Assembly: GCA_965227875.1 (NCBI GenBank)
Contig: OZ245783.1
Coordinates: 1 to 64,000, forward strand
DNA: 64,000 nt
Source: G965227875 sp965227875
GTDB lineage: Bacteria; Pseudomonadota; Alphaproteobacteria; Rhizobiales; JAJFHC01
Direction of reading: 5' to 3'
The position numbers were made by a program, and so were the translations under genes. Shown piece by piece: positions 25,364-34,051 of this stretch (the first letter of the stretch is position 1; each line of letters starts with the position of its first letter). A model generated the notes under the pieces. That model ran no database searches. It worked only from the letters and a program-made list of their open reading frames with translations, and had not been told where the DNA came from.

Positions 25364-26404
25364 ATGACACGCCTGAAATCCGGGAAAAACTTCGCCTTCT
25401 TCGGCATCGCCGTCGCCGCGGTGGCCAGCCTCGCCCTCGCCACCGGCACGGCGGGTGCACGGGAAGCGCTCAAGCTCCGCGGTACGGTCACCGTCACCGA
25501 GGATGTCGTGCGCATCGGCGACCTGTTCGAGAACGCCGGCCGCTATGCCGACCGGCCGGTTTTCCGCTCGCCGCGGCCGGGCGGTTCGGGCACGCTGACC
25601 GCCAGCCGCATCGCGGACGCCCTGCGGAATCACGGCCTGCTGTGGAAGAACCGCTATCGTATCCACCAGGTGGCCGTTCTGCGCGAAGGAATCACCGTAC
25701 CCGCCGGCGATATCGAGAAGGCGATCCGCGACAAGCTCGCGGCGATGTCCCATTCGGTTGCATCGGAAGATCTCGCCCTCGAATTCGAGGGGACCTACAA
25801 GGCGATCTCGCTGCCGACCGGGACGATGCCCGATCCGCGCGTCATTCACGTGAACTACAACTCCCGGACCGGGCGCTTCGTGGCCGTCGTGTCCGGAAGC
25901 CCGGCATTCGGCGACAGGTATGCCGTGAAATATGCCGGCCGGGCGACCAGCGTCATGAACGTACCCGTGCTCACCCGCACGAAATCGCGCGGCGAACGCA
26001 TCGGACGCGCCGACGTCGCCATCGTCCGGATGCCCAAAGGCCGGGTCGGCCCGACCGTGCTCATCGATATCGAGGCCCTCGTTGGGCAGGCCGCCCGCCG
26101 GACCCTGAGACCCGACACGCCGATCCGCGCGCGTGACGTCGAAAACCCGAAAATCGTGCGCAAGAACACGCTCGTGACCGTGATCTACGAAGTCCCCGGC
26201 ATCACGCTGACCGCAAAGGCGCGTGCCGTGGACGACGGCGCCAGGGGCGAGGTCATCACCGTGCGCAATCCGAGGTCCAACCGGGCCATCGAGGTCGAGG
26301 TCACCGGGCCCGACACCGTGCGCGCCATCGTCTCGGCCGTCCGGACCGGCACGCTGGCCCTCAACAATCAAGCCGCCAACGGCCAACAACCGCAAATCCG
26401 CTAG
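25364..26404 (+). CDS. flgA: P-ring assembly chaperone FlgA
   Basis: FlgA (346 residues) is a periplasmic protein needed to assemble the FlgI P ring in the peptidoglycan. A signal sequence (FGIAVAAVASLALATGTAGA) precedes a long N-terminal region. The C-terminal SAF-like domain is visible as RAGxIxxxDV-type blocks: GERIGRADVAIVRMPKG, RRTLRPDTPIRARDVENP and KNTLVTVIYEVPGITLTAKARA (core GITLTAKARAVDDG). It is longer than enteric FlgA but matches alphaproteobacterial forms. It starts 12 bp after flgG. Confidence 0.92.
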   Translation: MTRLKSGKNFAFFGIAVAAVASLALATGTAGAREALKLRGTVTVTEDVVRIGDLFENAGRYADRPVFRSPRPGGSGTLTASRIADALRNHGLLWKNRYRIHQVAVLREGITVPAGDIEKAIRDKLAAMSHSVASEDLALEFEGTYKAISLPTGTMPDPRVIHVNYNSRTGRFVAVVSGSPAFGDRYAVKYAGRATSVMNVPVLTRTKSRGERIGRADVAIVRMPKGRVGPTVLIDIEALVGQAARRTLRPDTPIRARDVENPKIVRKNTLVTVIYEVPGITLTAKARAVDDGARGEVITVRNPRSNRAIEVEVTGPDTVRAIVSAVRTGTLALNNQAANGQQPQIR

Positions 26405-26427
26405 TCGGGCAAGTCTTGGGGAACATC

Positions 26428-27180
26428 ATGAAGCGCATCAAACCACTCATCTGTCTGGCGGCGACGGCTGCCCTGAGCGGACTCACGGCCTGCGGATCGA
26501 TCGACCGGCTGTCGCAGATCGGCCAGGCTCCGCCCCTTTCCGCGATCGAAAGCCCGGTCGAGAAACCCGGCTACCGGCCGGTGCGTCTCCCCATGCCGCA
26601 ACCGGTGGCCTATGTCCACCAGCCCAATTCCCTGTGGCGGTCCGGCGCACGCGCCTTTTTCAAGGACCAGAGGGCGCGTCGGGTCGGCGACATTCTGACC
26701 GTGAACGTCAAGATCGACGACAAGGCCGAGGTCGAGAACACCACGAGCCGCAGCCGCACGAACAACGAGGATCTCGGCATCAACGCCCTTGGCGGCGCGG
26801 TCAGCAACCTCGCCAAGATCCTGCCGAAGGGCGCCCCCTTCCCCGATGTCGTCGACCTCGACAGCAACACCAACTCCCAGGGAACCGGATCCGTCGACCG
26901 CAACGAGGACATCGAAACCACCGTTGCCGCCGTCGTCACCCAGGTGCTACCCAACGGAAATCTCGTGATCGAGGGCAAGCAGGAAGTCAGGGTGAATTTC
27001 GAGATTCGCGAACTGGTCGTCGCCGGGATCGTGCGGCCGGAGGACATCAGCAATTCCAATACGATCGACAGCTCGCAGATCGCCGAGGCGAGGATATCCT
27101 ATGGCGGCCGCGGGCAGATCACCGACGTGCAGCAGCCGAGATACGGCCAGCAGTTCCTCGACATCGTCCTGCCGTTCTGA
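26428..27180 (+). CDS. flgH: Flagellar L-ring lipoprotein FlgH
   Basis: FlgH (250 residues) makes the L ring in the outer membrane. A lipoprotein signal with lipobox LTAC ends near residue 21. Conserved blocks include SLWRSGARAFFKDQRARRVG, DILTVNVKIDDKAEVENTT and the C-terminal GRGQITDVQQPRYGQQFLDI in parts. The ATG at 26428 with GGGG upstream is chosen over a TTG four codons earlier. It is the last gene of the flgF operon and is followed by a strong terminator. Confidence 0.96.
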   Translation: MKRIKPLICLAATAALSGLTACGSIDRLSQIGQAPPLSAIESPVEKPGYRPVRLPMPQPVAYVHQPNSLWRSGARAFFKDQRARRVGDILTVNVKIDDKAEVENTTSRSRTNNEDLGINALGGAVSNLAKILPKGAPFPDVVDLDSNTNSQGTGSVDRNEDIETTVAAVVTQVLPNGNLVIEGKQEVRVNFEIRELVVAGIVRPEDISNSNTIDSSQIAEARISYGGRGQITDVQQPRYGQQFLDIVLPF

Positions 27181-27207
27181 CCGACTCACCGATACGGCAG
27201 ACAAAAC

Positions 27208-27239
27208 GCGCGGTCCGCAGAATGCGGGCCGCGCTTTTT
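27208..27239 (+). terminator. Rho-independent terminator of the flgFGAH operon
   Basis: An 11-bp stem (27208-27218 with 27224-27234, one G-T pair) with a 5-nt loop is followed by TTTTT. It lies 28 bp after flgH. Confidence 0.85.
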
Positions 27240-27326
27240 CGTGTCTGACCACTTTGACTGATCCACCGGATGTGGGCGGCTGCGCCACGTGTCGGCAGGC
27301 GTCGTCGCCGCTTCCGGCGCTGGACG

Positions 27327-28292
27327 TCAACTTTCGATGAAGGCAAGCAGGTCGGCGTTGAGCGTTTCCGCGTTGATGGTCAGCATGCCGTGGCCGAAAC
27401 CCGGATACGTCTTCAGCGTGCCGTTGCGCAGCAACCGCACGGCGAGCCGGGCGCTGTTGTCGATCGGCACGATCTGGTCATCCTCTCCGTGAAGAACGAG
27501 TGCCGGTACCGAGATCGCCTCCAGATCTTCGGTCTGGTCGGTTTCCGAGAACGCCTTGATCCCGTCATGGTGTGCCTTCGCACCGCCCATCATCCCCTGC
27601 CGCCACCAGTTCATGATCACGCCCTGCTGCACCATGGCATCGGGCCGGTTGAAGCCGTAGAAGGGGCCGCTCGGCACATCGAGGAAGAATTGTGCCCGGT
27701 TTGCGGCGAGCGCCGCGCGGAAGCCGTCGAACACCTCCATGGGCAAACCACCGGGATTTCGATCGGTCCGGACCATGAGCGGCGGAACGGCGCTGACGAG
27801 AACGGCCTTCGCCACGCGACCCTCGGGCTCGCCGTGCCGTGCGACGTAACGCGCAACCTCCCCACCCCCGGTGGAGTGGCCAACATGGACGGCATTGCGC
27901 AAGTCCAGATGCCGCACGACCTCAGCCGCATCTGCGGCATAGCGGGTCATGGTGTGGTCCTCCGCCACCTGATCGGAGCGGCCATGGCCCCGGCGGTCGT
28001 GGGCGACCACGCGATACCCCTTTGACAGGAAAAACAGCAACTGGGCGTCCCAATCGTCAGACGAAAGGGGCCAGCCATGATGAAACATGATTGGTTGCGC
28101 GTCTCTGGGCCCCCAATCCTTGAAGAAGATGCGGACGTCGTCCTGCGTCGTCACGAAGCCGGTGGTCATGATGGAACTTCCTTCTCCTTGTTTGACAATG
28201 GTTTCTGCGTTCGCCCGGATGGGCATTGCCGCTGCAAGGAGCAGTTGCATCCCCACTCCGAGCGTCTGTCTGCGTGTCAGGTCGATTGCCAT
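27327..28292 (-). CDS. Alpha/beta hydrolase, non-heme chloroperoxidase/arylesterase type
   Basis: A 321-residue hydrolase. An N-terminal twin-arginine-like signal (TRRQTLGVGMQLLLAAAMP, cleavage near RANA) suggests export. The fold is the cofactor-free haloperoxidase/esterase branch: HHGWPLSSDDWD (oxyanion region), AHDRRGHGRSD, the nucleophile elbow GHSTGGGE, HGEDDQIVPID with the acid, and GFGHGM with the catalytic His. The ATG at 28292 with AGGGAG upstream excludes a poor N-terminal tail. It is the distal gene of a leftward accessory group under the divergent LysR gene at 30490. Physiological substrate unknown. Confidence 0.85.
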   Translation of the reverse strand: MAIDLTRRQTLGVGMQLLLAAAMPIRANAETIVKQGEGSSIMTTGFVTTQDDVRIFFKDWGPRDAQPIMFHHGWPLSSDDWDAQLLFFLSKGYRVVAHDRRGHGRSDQVAEDHTMTRYAADAAEVVRHLDLRNAVHVGHSTGGGEVARYVARHGEPEGRVAKAVLVSAVPPLMVRTDRNPGGLPMEVFDGFRAALAANRAQFFLDVPSGPFYGFNRPDAMVQQGVIMNWWRQGMMGGAKAHHDGIKAFSETDQTEDLEAISVPALVLHGEDDQIVPIDNSARLAVRLLRNGTLKTYPGFGHGMLTINAETLNADLLAFIES

Positions 28293-28347
28293 GACGGTCT
28301 CCCTTGTCGCCAGGACCGGCGCTTGCGGGTCGCCGGTGCAGGCGGTT

Positions 28348-29154
28348 TCACTCCTTCTGTGCATCAAACCGGGTCGAGGTCGCCCGCGCGGCGTGGTCGA
28401 TGGTCTCGGCGACCACCTTGGGCTGTGTCATGAAGACCGCATGGCTGGCCGGGACCCTGGTGATTTTCGCACCGATGCGTTCGGCCATGTGCAGCAGCAT
28501 GGCCTGGTCGAACGCCTTGTCCTCGGTCGCGATTACCGCCCAGCTCGGCCTGGACCGCCAAGCGGCGTTCCTGAGCTTCGTGGCGAAGGCCGACATGTTG
28601 ATGGGAACTTGCGAGTCCCGCATGAAGGCGGCGTCCCTGGCGCCGACGTCATGGGCAAAGCCGGCCGCGAAGTTTTCCGGCCGCACATAGCCGAAGCCGT
28701 CACCCGTTGTATCGAGGACAAACTCGGATGCCGGAGCATAACCTTCATATTGCTGGGCGGTCGTCTCGCCGGCGTCCGGGGAGAGCGCCGAAATATAGAC
28801 AAGCCCGGCAACTTTCGGATGGACCCCGGCCTCGGTGATCACGGTGCCGCCCCAGGAATGTCCGACGAGAATGACCCGGCCCTCCTGCCGGTCAAGGGCC
28901 CGCCTGGTTGCCGCGACATCGTCTTCGAGGGAGGTCAGCGGGTTCTGGACGATGGTGACCCGATACCCACGCTGTGCAAGTTCGTCATAGACACCGCGCC
29001 AACCGGATCCATCCGCGAAGGCCCCGTGAACGAGCACGACATTCCTCACCGACTGGTCCCGCGGGATCGGGTCGGAAGCGTAGGCCGGCACAGACGCCAT
29101 GATCGCCATGGCGGCGGTTGTTGCGGCAATCATCGCTGCGGTCGTGGTGGTCAT
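28348..29154 (-). CDS. Secreted alpha/beta hydrolase
   Basis: A 268-residue hydrolase with a signal peptide (AAMIAATTAAMAIMASVPAYA). The mature part shows VVLVHGAFADGSGWRGVYDEL in the core LVHGAFADGSGW, the nucleophile elbow GHSWGG, and a C-terminal SHAVFMTQPK containing the likely catalytic His. This matches the small esterase/hydrolase group around salicylate-esterase-like proteins. The ATG at 29154 has GGAAA upstream. Neighbours on the same strand are another exported hydrolase and an SDR, suggesting a joint detoxification or catabolic role that cannot be defined from sequence. Confidence 0.85.
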   Translation of the reverse strand: MTTTTAAMIAATTAAMAIMASVPAYASDPIPRDQSVRNVVLVHGAFADGSGWRGVYDELAQRGYRVTIVQNPLTSLEDDVAATRRALDRQEGRVILVGHSWGGTVITEAGVHPKVAGLVYISALSPDAGETTAQQYEGYAPASEFVLDTTGDGFGYVRPENFAAGFAHDVGARDAAFMRDSQVPINMSAFATKLRNAAWRSRPSWAVIATEDKAFDQAMLLHMAERIGAKITRVPASHAVFMTQPKVVAETIDHAARATSTRFDAQKE

Positions 29155-29209
29155 CGAGATTTCCTTTCGAACTCGGTGGGCGGACCACGTCCACCCGTTG
29201 GCCAATTGT

Positions 29210-29989
29210 TCAAACTGTCGGCACGGTCCCGCCATCAATGACGAATTCGGTGCCGGTTATGGTTGCGGCGAGATCGGACGCAAGGAATGCGACGAGGTTG
29301 GCTATCTCCTCGGGCATAGACGGGCGGCCGATTGGCACGCCGCCGAGGGAAGCCATGATCATCTGCCTGCCTTGCTCGACGTCGACGCCGTGCTCTGCGG
29401 CGAGACGCTTCGCCAGATCGGTCGATGCCTCGGTCTCGATCCAGCCGGGCGAAACCCGCACCACGCGGACGCCTTTGGGCGCCACCTCCTTCGACAGGGC
29501 CTTGCTGTAGGTCGACAAGGCCGCCTTCGCCGCCGCATAGGCGGTCGTCGCTTCCGGCAGCGGCAATTGTCGCTGAATGGACGTCACGTGGATCACCACG
29601 CCGGACCCCCGTGCCTCCATCTCGGGAACCAGCATCCGGTCGAGCCGGACCGCAGGCATGAGGTTCAGATCGAGTTCCTTCTGCCATTCATCGTCGCCGA
29701 GAGCCTTGTAGCCCCCGGCCGGCGCCGACGATCCGCCAAGCATGTGGACGATCACGTCGACACCTCCGAGACGCTCGCGTACGGCGGCGGCGACAGTGGC
29801 GCAGCCTTCGGCCTGCGTGAGGTCGGCCGCCACGAACCTCGAGTCCGGCATTTCCGGTGGCCTGGTCCGGGCCGTTGTCAGCACACGGGCGCCAAGCTGG
29901 CCGAACAGCCGCACAGTGGCACTGCCGGCCCCGCGGGTGCCGGAGGTAATGAGCGCCCGCTTGCCCTCCAGGGTCAGGAACGGCTTCAC
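29210..29989 (-). CDS. Short-chain dehydrogenase/reductase
   Basis: A 259-residue SDR with a diverged cofactor loop (ITSGTRGAGSATV instead of TGxxxGIG), HMLGGSS in place of the NNAG motif, a Ser in VTSIQRQLP, the Tyr-Lys pair in YAAAKAAL, and the C-terminal ITGTEFVIDGGTVPTV. The changes in the nucleotide-binding and NNAG motifs mark the subgroup often annotated simply as SDR oxidoreductase. Its start overlaps the stop of the SnoaL-like gene by 4 bp, so the two are coupled. Confidence 0.85.
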   Translation of the reverse strand: MKPFLTLEGKRALITSGTRGAGSATVRLFGQLGARVLTTARTRPPEMPDSRFVAADLTQAEGCATVAAAVRERLGGVDVIVHMLGGSSAPAGGYKALGDDEWQKELDLNLMPAVRLDRMLVPEMEARGSGVVIHVTSIQRQLPLPEATTAYAAAKAALSTYSKALSKEVAPKGVRVVRVSPGWIETEASTDLAKRLAAEHGVDVEQGRQMIMASLGGVPIGRPSMPEEIANLVAFLASDLAATITGTEFVIDGGTVPTV

Positions 29990-30315
29990 GGCACGATCTC
30001 CAGGCTTGCGATCCGGTCACGCTGGAGGACGAAGAAGTAGCGCAGATCAACTGGACTTCCCGGAAAGTTGCCGGCCACATGGCCGGTGACCACGGTTCGC
30101 CCGCCTTCCTCCGCCACCGCGAAAGGCTTAACGGTGTAGGTGTATAGCGTTGAGGCATTCGCCATCCATTGCCGGATATCATCCCGGCCGGCGTATGTGT
30201 TGCCTTCATCGATGACAGTGGCGTCCGCAGTGAAACATTGCGAAATCGCGTCTGCATTGGCCTTCCTGTCGGCCGCGAAATATTCGGCGATCGGGTTCGG
30301 GAGCTTGATTGCCAT
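29986..30315 (-). CDS. SnoaL/NTF2-like small protein
   Basis: A 109-residue protein with the NTF2-like cone-barrel pattern: NPIAEYFAADRKANADAISQ followed by CFTADATVIDEG, TYAGRDDIRQWM, and a C-terminal strand pair ending LEIVP. Such proteins act as small hydrolases, isomerases or ligand binders. It is the first gene of the leftward accessory operon (SnoaL-like, SDR, two hydrolases) and is divergent from a LysR regulator 174 bp away. Confidence 0.85.
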   Translation of the reverse strand: MAIKLPNPIAEYFAADRKANADAISQCFTADATVIDEGNTYAGRDDIRQWMANASTLYTYTVKPFAVAEEGGRTVVTGHVAGNFPGSPVDLRYFFVLQRDRIASLEIVP

Positions 30316-30431
30316 GACACTTCTCCTTTGAGTTCGCGTTCCCGACGGCGACGTCCTGCACCGCCGTTCCAGCCTTTGGGCCCGGACGCAACATGTCCGA
30401 CGCCACCAAGTCTTGAGCCCTATCTAGCGCT

Positions 30432-30460
30432 TTGACTTCATCCGGATAAGCAGGATAAAA
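30432..30460 (+). promoter_or_regulatory. Candidate LysR promoter overlapping an operator palindrome
   Basis: TTGACT (30432-30437) and ATAAAA (30455-30460) are 17 bp apart, 30 bp upstream of the LysR start. Between them lies CTTCATCCGGATAAG, built around the palindrome ATCCGGAT, a plausible autoregulatory site shared with the divergent operon. Motif-level evidence only. Confidence 0.35.
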
Positions 30461-30489
30461 TGAGATAACGTGTTTCGATTATCAGGACA

Positions 30490-31398
30490 ATGAAGACCTA
30501 CAACCTCACCGATTTCGATGCCGTGCTCGCGATAGGGCGCAGGGGTTCGTTTCGTGCCGCTGCACTCGATCTCGGAATGTCGACAAGTTCGCTCAGCAAC
30601 GCGATCGCCAAACTGGAGGGGCAGTTGGGCGTACGCCTGTTCAACCGGACGACGCGCAGTGTTTCACTTACCGAGGCGGGACAAAGGTTCGTCGACGAGG
30701 TAACCCCGGCACTCAGGGATATCCATCATGCGCTTGATACCGTGCGCTCCCAGCAGGAAACGCCGACCGGAACGTTGCGCATAAACACGTTTGCGACAGC
30801 GGGACGCGAGATACTCTTGCCTCTGCTGCTGGAGTTCCTTCGGCGCTTCCCGGACGTCCGGATCGATCTGGTAACCGAGGGCAAACTGGTCGACATCGTT
30901 GCGGACGGCTTCGATTTCGGGGTGCGCAGCGCCCAGCTCGTTCCAACCGGCATGATCTCGATTCCGCTCGGCCCCGCAAGGCGGTACGCCGTGGTCGGTT
31001 CGGTTGCCTATTTCGAGAAACACGATGTGCCACGCGTACCGTCGGATCTGCTGGCGCACGCCTGCATTCGAACCAGGCTACCCAATGGAGCGATTTTCCG
31101 TTGGCAGTTCGAAAGCGAAGGCCAGCCCGTGCAGGTCGATGTCGACGGGCCCATCACACTCGACGAAGCCAGTCTGGCGCGGATGACCGTACTCGAGTCG
31201 GTTGGCATCGGCTTTTTCATGGAGTCGGACGTGCGCGAGGACATCGAGGCAGGCCGGCTCGTGCGCGTCCTTGACGCGTGGACACCGCCGCTATCGCCCT
31301 TGTGTCTCTATTACCCAAGCCGACGCAACCCGCCGGCGGCCTTCAAGGTTTTCGTCGACCTTGCCCGCGAACTTGCCCGCGCTGCGCGTAAACGCTGA
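30490..31398 (+). CDS. LysR-family transcriptional regulator
   Basis: A 302-residue LysR protein. The winged helix is clear (DAVLAIGRRGSFRAAALDLG, SSLSNAIAKLEGQLGVRLFN, RTTRSVSLTEAG), followed by an effector domain with PTGTLRINTFATAGREILLP. This subgroup (CrgA/DmlR-like) commonly controls a divergent oxidoreductase or hydrolase gene, and here the divergent operon holds exactly such genes. A hairpin follows the stop at 31455. Confidence 0.92.
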   Translation: MKTYNLTDFDAVLAIGRRGSFRAAALDLGMSTSSLSNAIAKLEGQLGVRLFNRTTRSVSLTEAGQRFVDEVTPALRDIHHALDTVRSQQETPTGTLRINTFATAGREILLPLLLEFLRRFPDVRIDLVTEGKLVDIVADGFDFGVRSAQLVPTGMISIPLGPARRYAVVGSVAYFEKHDVPRVPSDLLAHACIRTRLPNGAIFRWQFESEGQPVQVDVDGPITLDEASLARMTVLESVGIGFFMESDVREDIEAGRLVRVLDAWTPPLSPLCLYYPSRRNPPAAFKVFVDLARELARAARKR

Positions 31399-31454
31399 CC
31401 GACTTGGCATGACACTTGGCTGGCAGGCTCGGGACGCTACGCAAGGCCCGCCGG

Positions 31455-31485
31455 GAGAACGCGCCTCATTATCGGTGGCGTTCTC
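31455..31485 (+). terminator. Terminator-like hairpin after the LysR gene
   Basis: GAGAACGC (31455-31462) pairs with GCGTTCTC (31478-31485); T-rich bases follow. Located 57 bp after the LysR stop and before convergent dksA. Confidence 0.5.
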
Positions 31486-31582
31486 TCTTGCGCCTCAAAA
31501 AGGCGACCAATGCCGCAGGGCGGACCAAGACCGGCCGGTCCTGAGGGTGACGTAACAGCAGTGAAAGGAATAAGTGGCGCGG

Positions 31583-31996
31583 TCAGTCGTCACGATAGAC
31601 GCGTTCGCGCCGCTCGTGCCGTTCCTGGGCTTCGATGCTCAAGGTCGCGATCGGCCGGGCGTCGAGGCGCCTCAGATTGATCGGCTCCCCGGTTTCCTCG
31701 CAGTACCCGTAGGTACCGTCGTCGATCCGGCGCAACGCAGAATCGATTTTCGAAATCAGCTTGCGTTGCCGATCGCGGGTTCTCAATTCGAGCGAACGTT
31801 CGGTTTCCGTCGACGCACGGTCGGCGAGATCGGGAAGATGGCCCGATTCATCCTGCAAGTTCTGGAGCGTTTCCTTGCTTTCGCGGATGATCTCCTCTTT
31901 CCAGTTGAGGAGCTTCTGCCGGAAGTACTCCCGCTGACGAGCGTTCATGAACGGCTCGTCATCGGTCGGCACATAGTCTTTGATATCGACAACCAT
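31583..31996 (-). CDS. dksA: RNA polymerase-binding transcription factor DksA, cysteine-poor type
   Basis: DksA (137 residues) binds the RNA polymerase secondary channel and works with ppGpp in the stringent response. Visible are the N-terminal helices (NARQREYFRQKLLNWKEEII), the coiled-coil tip (LPDLADRASTETERSLELR), and the globular part GYCEETGEPINLRRLDARPI followed by ATLSIEAQERHERRE. Only one of the four zinc-ligand cysteines of the E. coli protein remains, as known for Rhodobacter-type DksA. The ATG at 31996 (MVVDIKDYVP) is chosen because upstream in-frame sequence is not conserved-looking. Confidence 0.92.
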   Translation of the reverse strand: MVVDIKDYVPTDDEPFMNARQREYFRQKLLNWKEEIIRESKETLQNLQDESGHLPDLADRASTETERSLELRTRDRQRKLISKIDSALRRIDDGTYGYCEETGEPINLRRLDARPIATLSIEAQERHERRERVYRDD

Positions 31997-32201
31997 GTCG
32001 TCCAACCTCAAATGACTTAACGCAAAAACCGGGCGGAATATATCGGCAGCCCGGCCAATGCACAATACGCCTTCGCGGCATTGTGAGCAGAAAAATGGCT
32101 TGAATCGCTTTTTCCGCTGCACGACACAAACATCTGATTTTTCGACTCTTTATTTGTTACGGCTTGATGACGGCCGGAACCGGAAGTGCAGGTTTTCCCG
32201 A

Positions 32202-32624
32202 TCAGGCTGCAATCCGGCCATACTTGGCGAGCTCCACTCTCGCCCGCAGTTCGATCTCCTCGAGCACGCCCGAAAGGTGCGGATCCGTCACATCCTCGCG
32301 CCGTTCCTCGACCATCCGCAGCAGCCGGGTGAGCTTCGTCTGGCTGAGGTCGCCCCCCAGCACGGAGATCTTGAGATCCTCGAGCATGTCGAGCATGTCA
32401 TGCCCGCGCTTGACGGCGCGCCGCCGCCCGGTGGTGGCGTCGGAGGTTTCCTGAATGACGAGCAGCGCATCGATGGCTGCAAGCGCGCGAGGCCCCGAAG
32501 CAGCCGCGGGACGCGATCCGGCTTCCGCCGTCGCGACCCGGAACGAACCACCCGATCCCGTCGCCGTCCTAGTCGCTTTCGTGCCGCCGCCCGCATGCGC
32601 CGTACCTGGCTTGCCGACCCGCAT
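32202..32624 (-). CDS. fliX: Flagellar assembly regulator FliX
   Basis: FliX (140 residues) is an alphaproteobacterial protein that, in Caulobacter, couples class II basal-body assembly to activation of sigma-54-dependent genes through FlbD. The C-terminal half carries the family blocks: ALAAIDALLVIQETSD, GHDMLDMLEDLKISVLGGDL, and VLEEIELRARVELAKY. The N-terminal 45 residues are low complexity. It is divergent from flgI, sharing a spacer with a perfect CtrA-type box, the same arrangement as in Caulobacter. No flbD gene is in the window. Confidence 0.9.
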   Translation of the reverse strand: MRVGKPGTAHAGGGTKATRTATGSGGSFRVATAEAGSRPAAASGPRALAAIDALLVIQETSDATTGRRRAVKRGHDMLDMLEDLKISVLGGDLSQTKLTRLLRMVEERREDVTDPHLSGVLEEIELRARVELAKYGRIAA

Positions 32625-32702
32625 TTCCGTTACCTCGACTCTCCTGCCCGCGATGTGCGGAAACTGTGTCCAGAATGTTGCCGAATTTAGACGCCGCAGC
32701 CG

Positions 32703-32717
32703 TTAAGAACGCGTTAA
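32703..32717. promoter_or_regulatory. CtrA-type box between fliX and flgI
   Basis: TTAAGAACGCGTTAA is an exact TTAA-N7-TTAA, 79 bp upstream of fliX and 186 bp upstream of flgI in their shared spacer (32625-32902). Confidence 0.65.
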
Positions 32718-32730
32718 CCATGGGAAAGAA

Positions 32731-32748
32731 TTGCCGGGTGACCGGCAA
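32731..32748. repeat. Inverted repeat in the fliX-flgI spacer
   Basis: TTGCCGG and CCGGCAA flank GTGA. It has the same core as the palindrome in the fliL-flgF spacer and may be a binding site (FlbD-like) or a dispersed palindrome. Confidence 0.5.
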
Positions 32749-32902
32749 ATGCGGCCCGGTCCTGTCGCCCTGCCGGCTCGACCGGACAAAAAATTCATGC
32801 TGACTTTTCAACAACTTGAAGGAAGCGTCGGTTGAGGACCGGCTTGGCACGTTTCTCGCTTCAGGGAAAGGACAACACGAACACAGCCAGGTCCATCAAG
32901 AA

Positions 32903-34051
32903 ATGTCTGCCAGACAACACAGATCGCCAGAAACCTCCGCAGTGCGGGCCATCGGTCTTCTTGCCCTTTTCGCCCTTGCGATGCTCGAAATGACGGCCGC
33001 GCACGCAAGTTCGCGGATCAAGGATCTCGTCGACATCGAGGGCATTCGCGAGAACCAGCTCGTCGGCTACGGTCTCGTCGTCGGTCTCGACGGATCGGGC
33101 GACACCCTCAACAACTCACCCTTCACCCGCCAGAGTCTTCAGGCCATGCTCGAGCGGCTCGGCGTGAACACCCGGGGCTCGTCTCTCCGCACGGCCAATG
33201 TCGCTGCCGTCATGGTCACGGGGAACCTGCCTGCCTTCGCCGCCCAGGGCACACGCATGGACGTCACCATCAGCGCCCTTGGCGACGCCAAGAGCCTCCA
33301 GGGCGGCACGCTTCTCGTGACCCCGCTGGTGGGCGCCGACGGTGAAGTCTACGCCGTCGCACAGGGATCGGTCGCGGTCGGCGGCTTTTCCGCCGAGGGA
33401 GACGGCGCAAAGATCACCCGCGGCGTGCCCACGGTTGGCCGGATCGCGAACGGGGCCTTGGTCGAACGCGAGATTTCGTTCCGCTTCGCCGAACATGGAA
33501 CCGTGCGCCTGTCCCTGCGCAACCCCGACCTGACAACCGCACGGCGCATCGCCCAGACCATCAACGCCTACATAGGCGGAACCCTGGCGGAAGTGGCCAA
33601 TCCCGCGACGATTCATTTCACGGTCGATCCCAAACGCAAGAGCGACGTCATGAACCTGCTGACGGACATCGAGCAGTTGCGCATCGAGCCGGACCAGTCG
33701 GCCAAGGTCGTGATCGACGAGCAATCGGGCATCATCGTCATGGGTCGCAACGTCCGCGTCAGCGAAGTCGCCATCGCGCAGGGCAACCTTACCGTGACCG
33801 TCACGGAGTCGCCGCAGGTCAGCCAGGCACAGCCCCTCGCCGGCGGCGGGAGGACCGTCGAGGTCCCGAACACCCAGATCACCGCCGACGACGAGAATCG
33901 GAACAGGCTCGCCCTGCTGCAATCGGGAATAGATCTCAGGCAGCTGGTCGACGGGCTCAACGCACTGGGGGTCGGCCCCCGCGACATGATCTCCATCCTG
34001 CAGTCGATCAAGGCCGCAGGCGCGCTTCAGGCAGAAATCGAGGTACTGTAA
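32903..34051 (+). CDS. flgI: Flagellar P-ring protein FlgI
   Basis: FlgI (382 residues) forms the periplasmic P ring. A signal peptide (AIGLLALFALAMLEMTAAHA) is followed by SRIKDLVDIEGIRENQLVGY (core of the family), GLVVGLDGSGDTLNNSPFT, QSLQAMLERLGVN and the C-terminal LNALGVGPRDMISILQSIKA with AGALQAEIEVL. The ATG at 32903 gives a proper signal peptide; an upstream TTG would not. Its stop TAA shares one base with the next start (TAATG), so flgI-flgJ are coupled. Confidence 0.96.
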   Translation: MSARQHRSPETSAVRAIGLLALFALAMLEMTAAHASSRIKDLVDIEGIRENQLVGYGLVVGLDGSGDTLNNSPFTRQSLQAMLERLGVNTRGSSLRTANVAAVMVTGNLPAFAAQGTRMDVTISALGDAKSLQGGTLLVTPLVGADGEVYAVAQGSVAVGGFSAEGDGAKITRGVPTVGRIANGALVEREISFRFAEHGTVRLSLRNPDLTTARRIAQTINAYIGGTLAEVANPATIHFTVDPKRKSDVMNLLTDIEQLRIEPDQSAKVVIDEQSGIIVMGRNVRVSEVAIAQGNLTVTVTESPQVSQAQPLAGGGRTVEVPNTQITADDENRNRLALLQSGIDLRQLVDGLNALGVGPRDMISILQSIKAAGALQAEIEVL

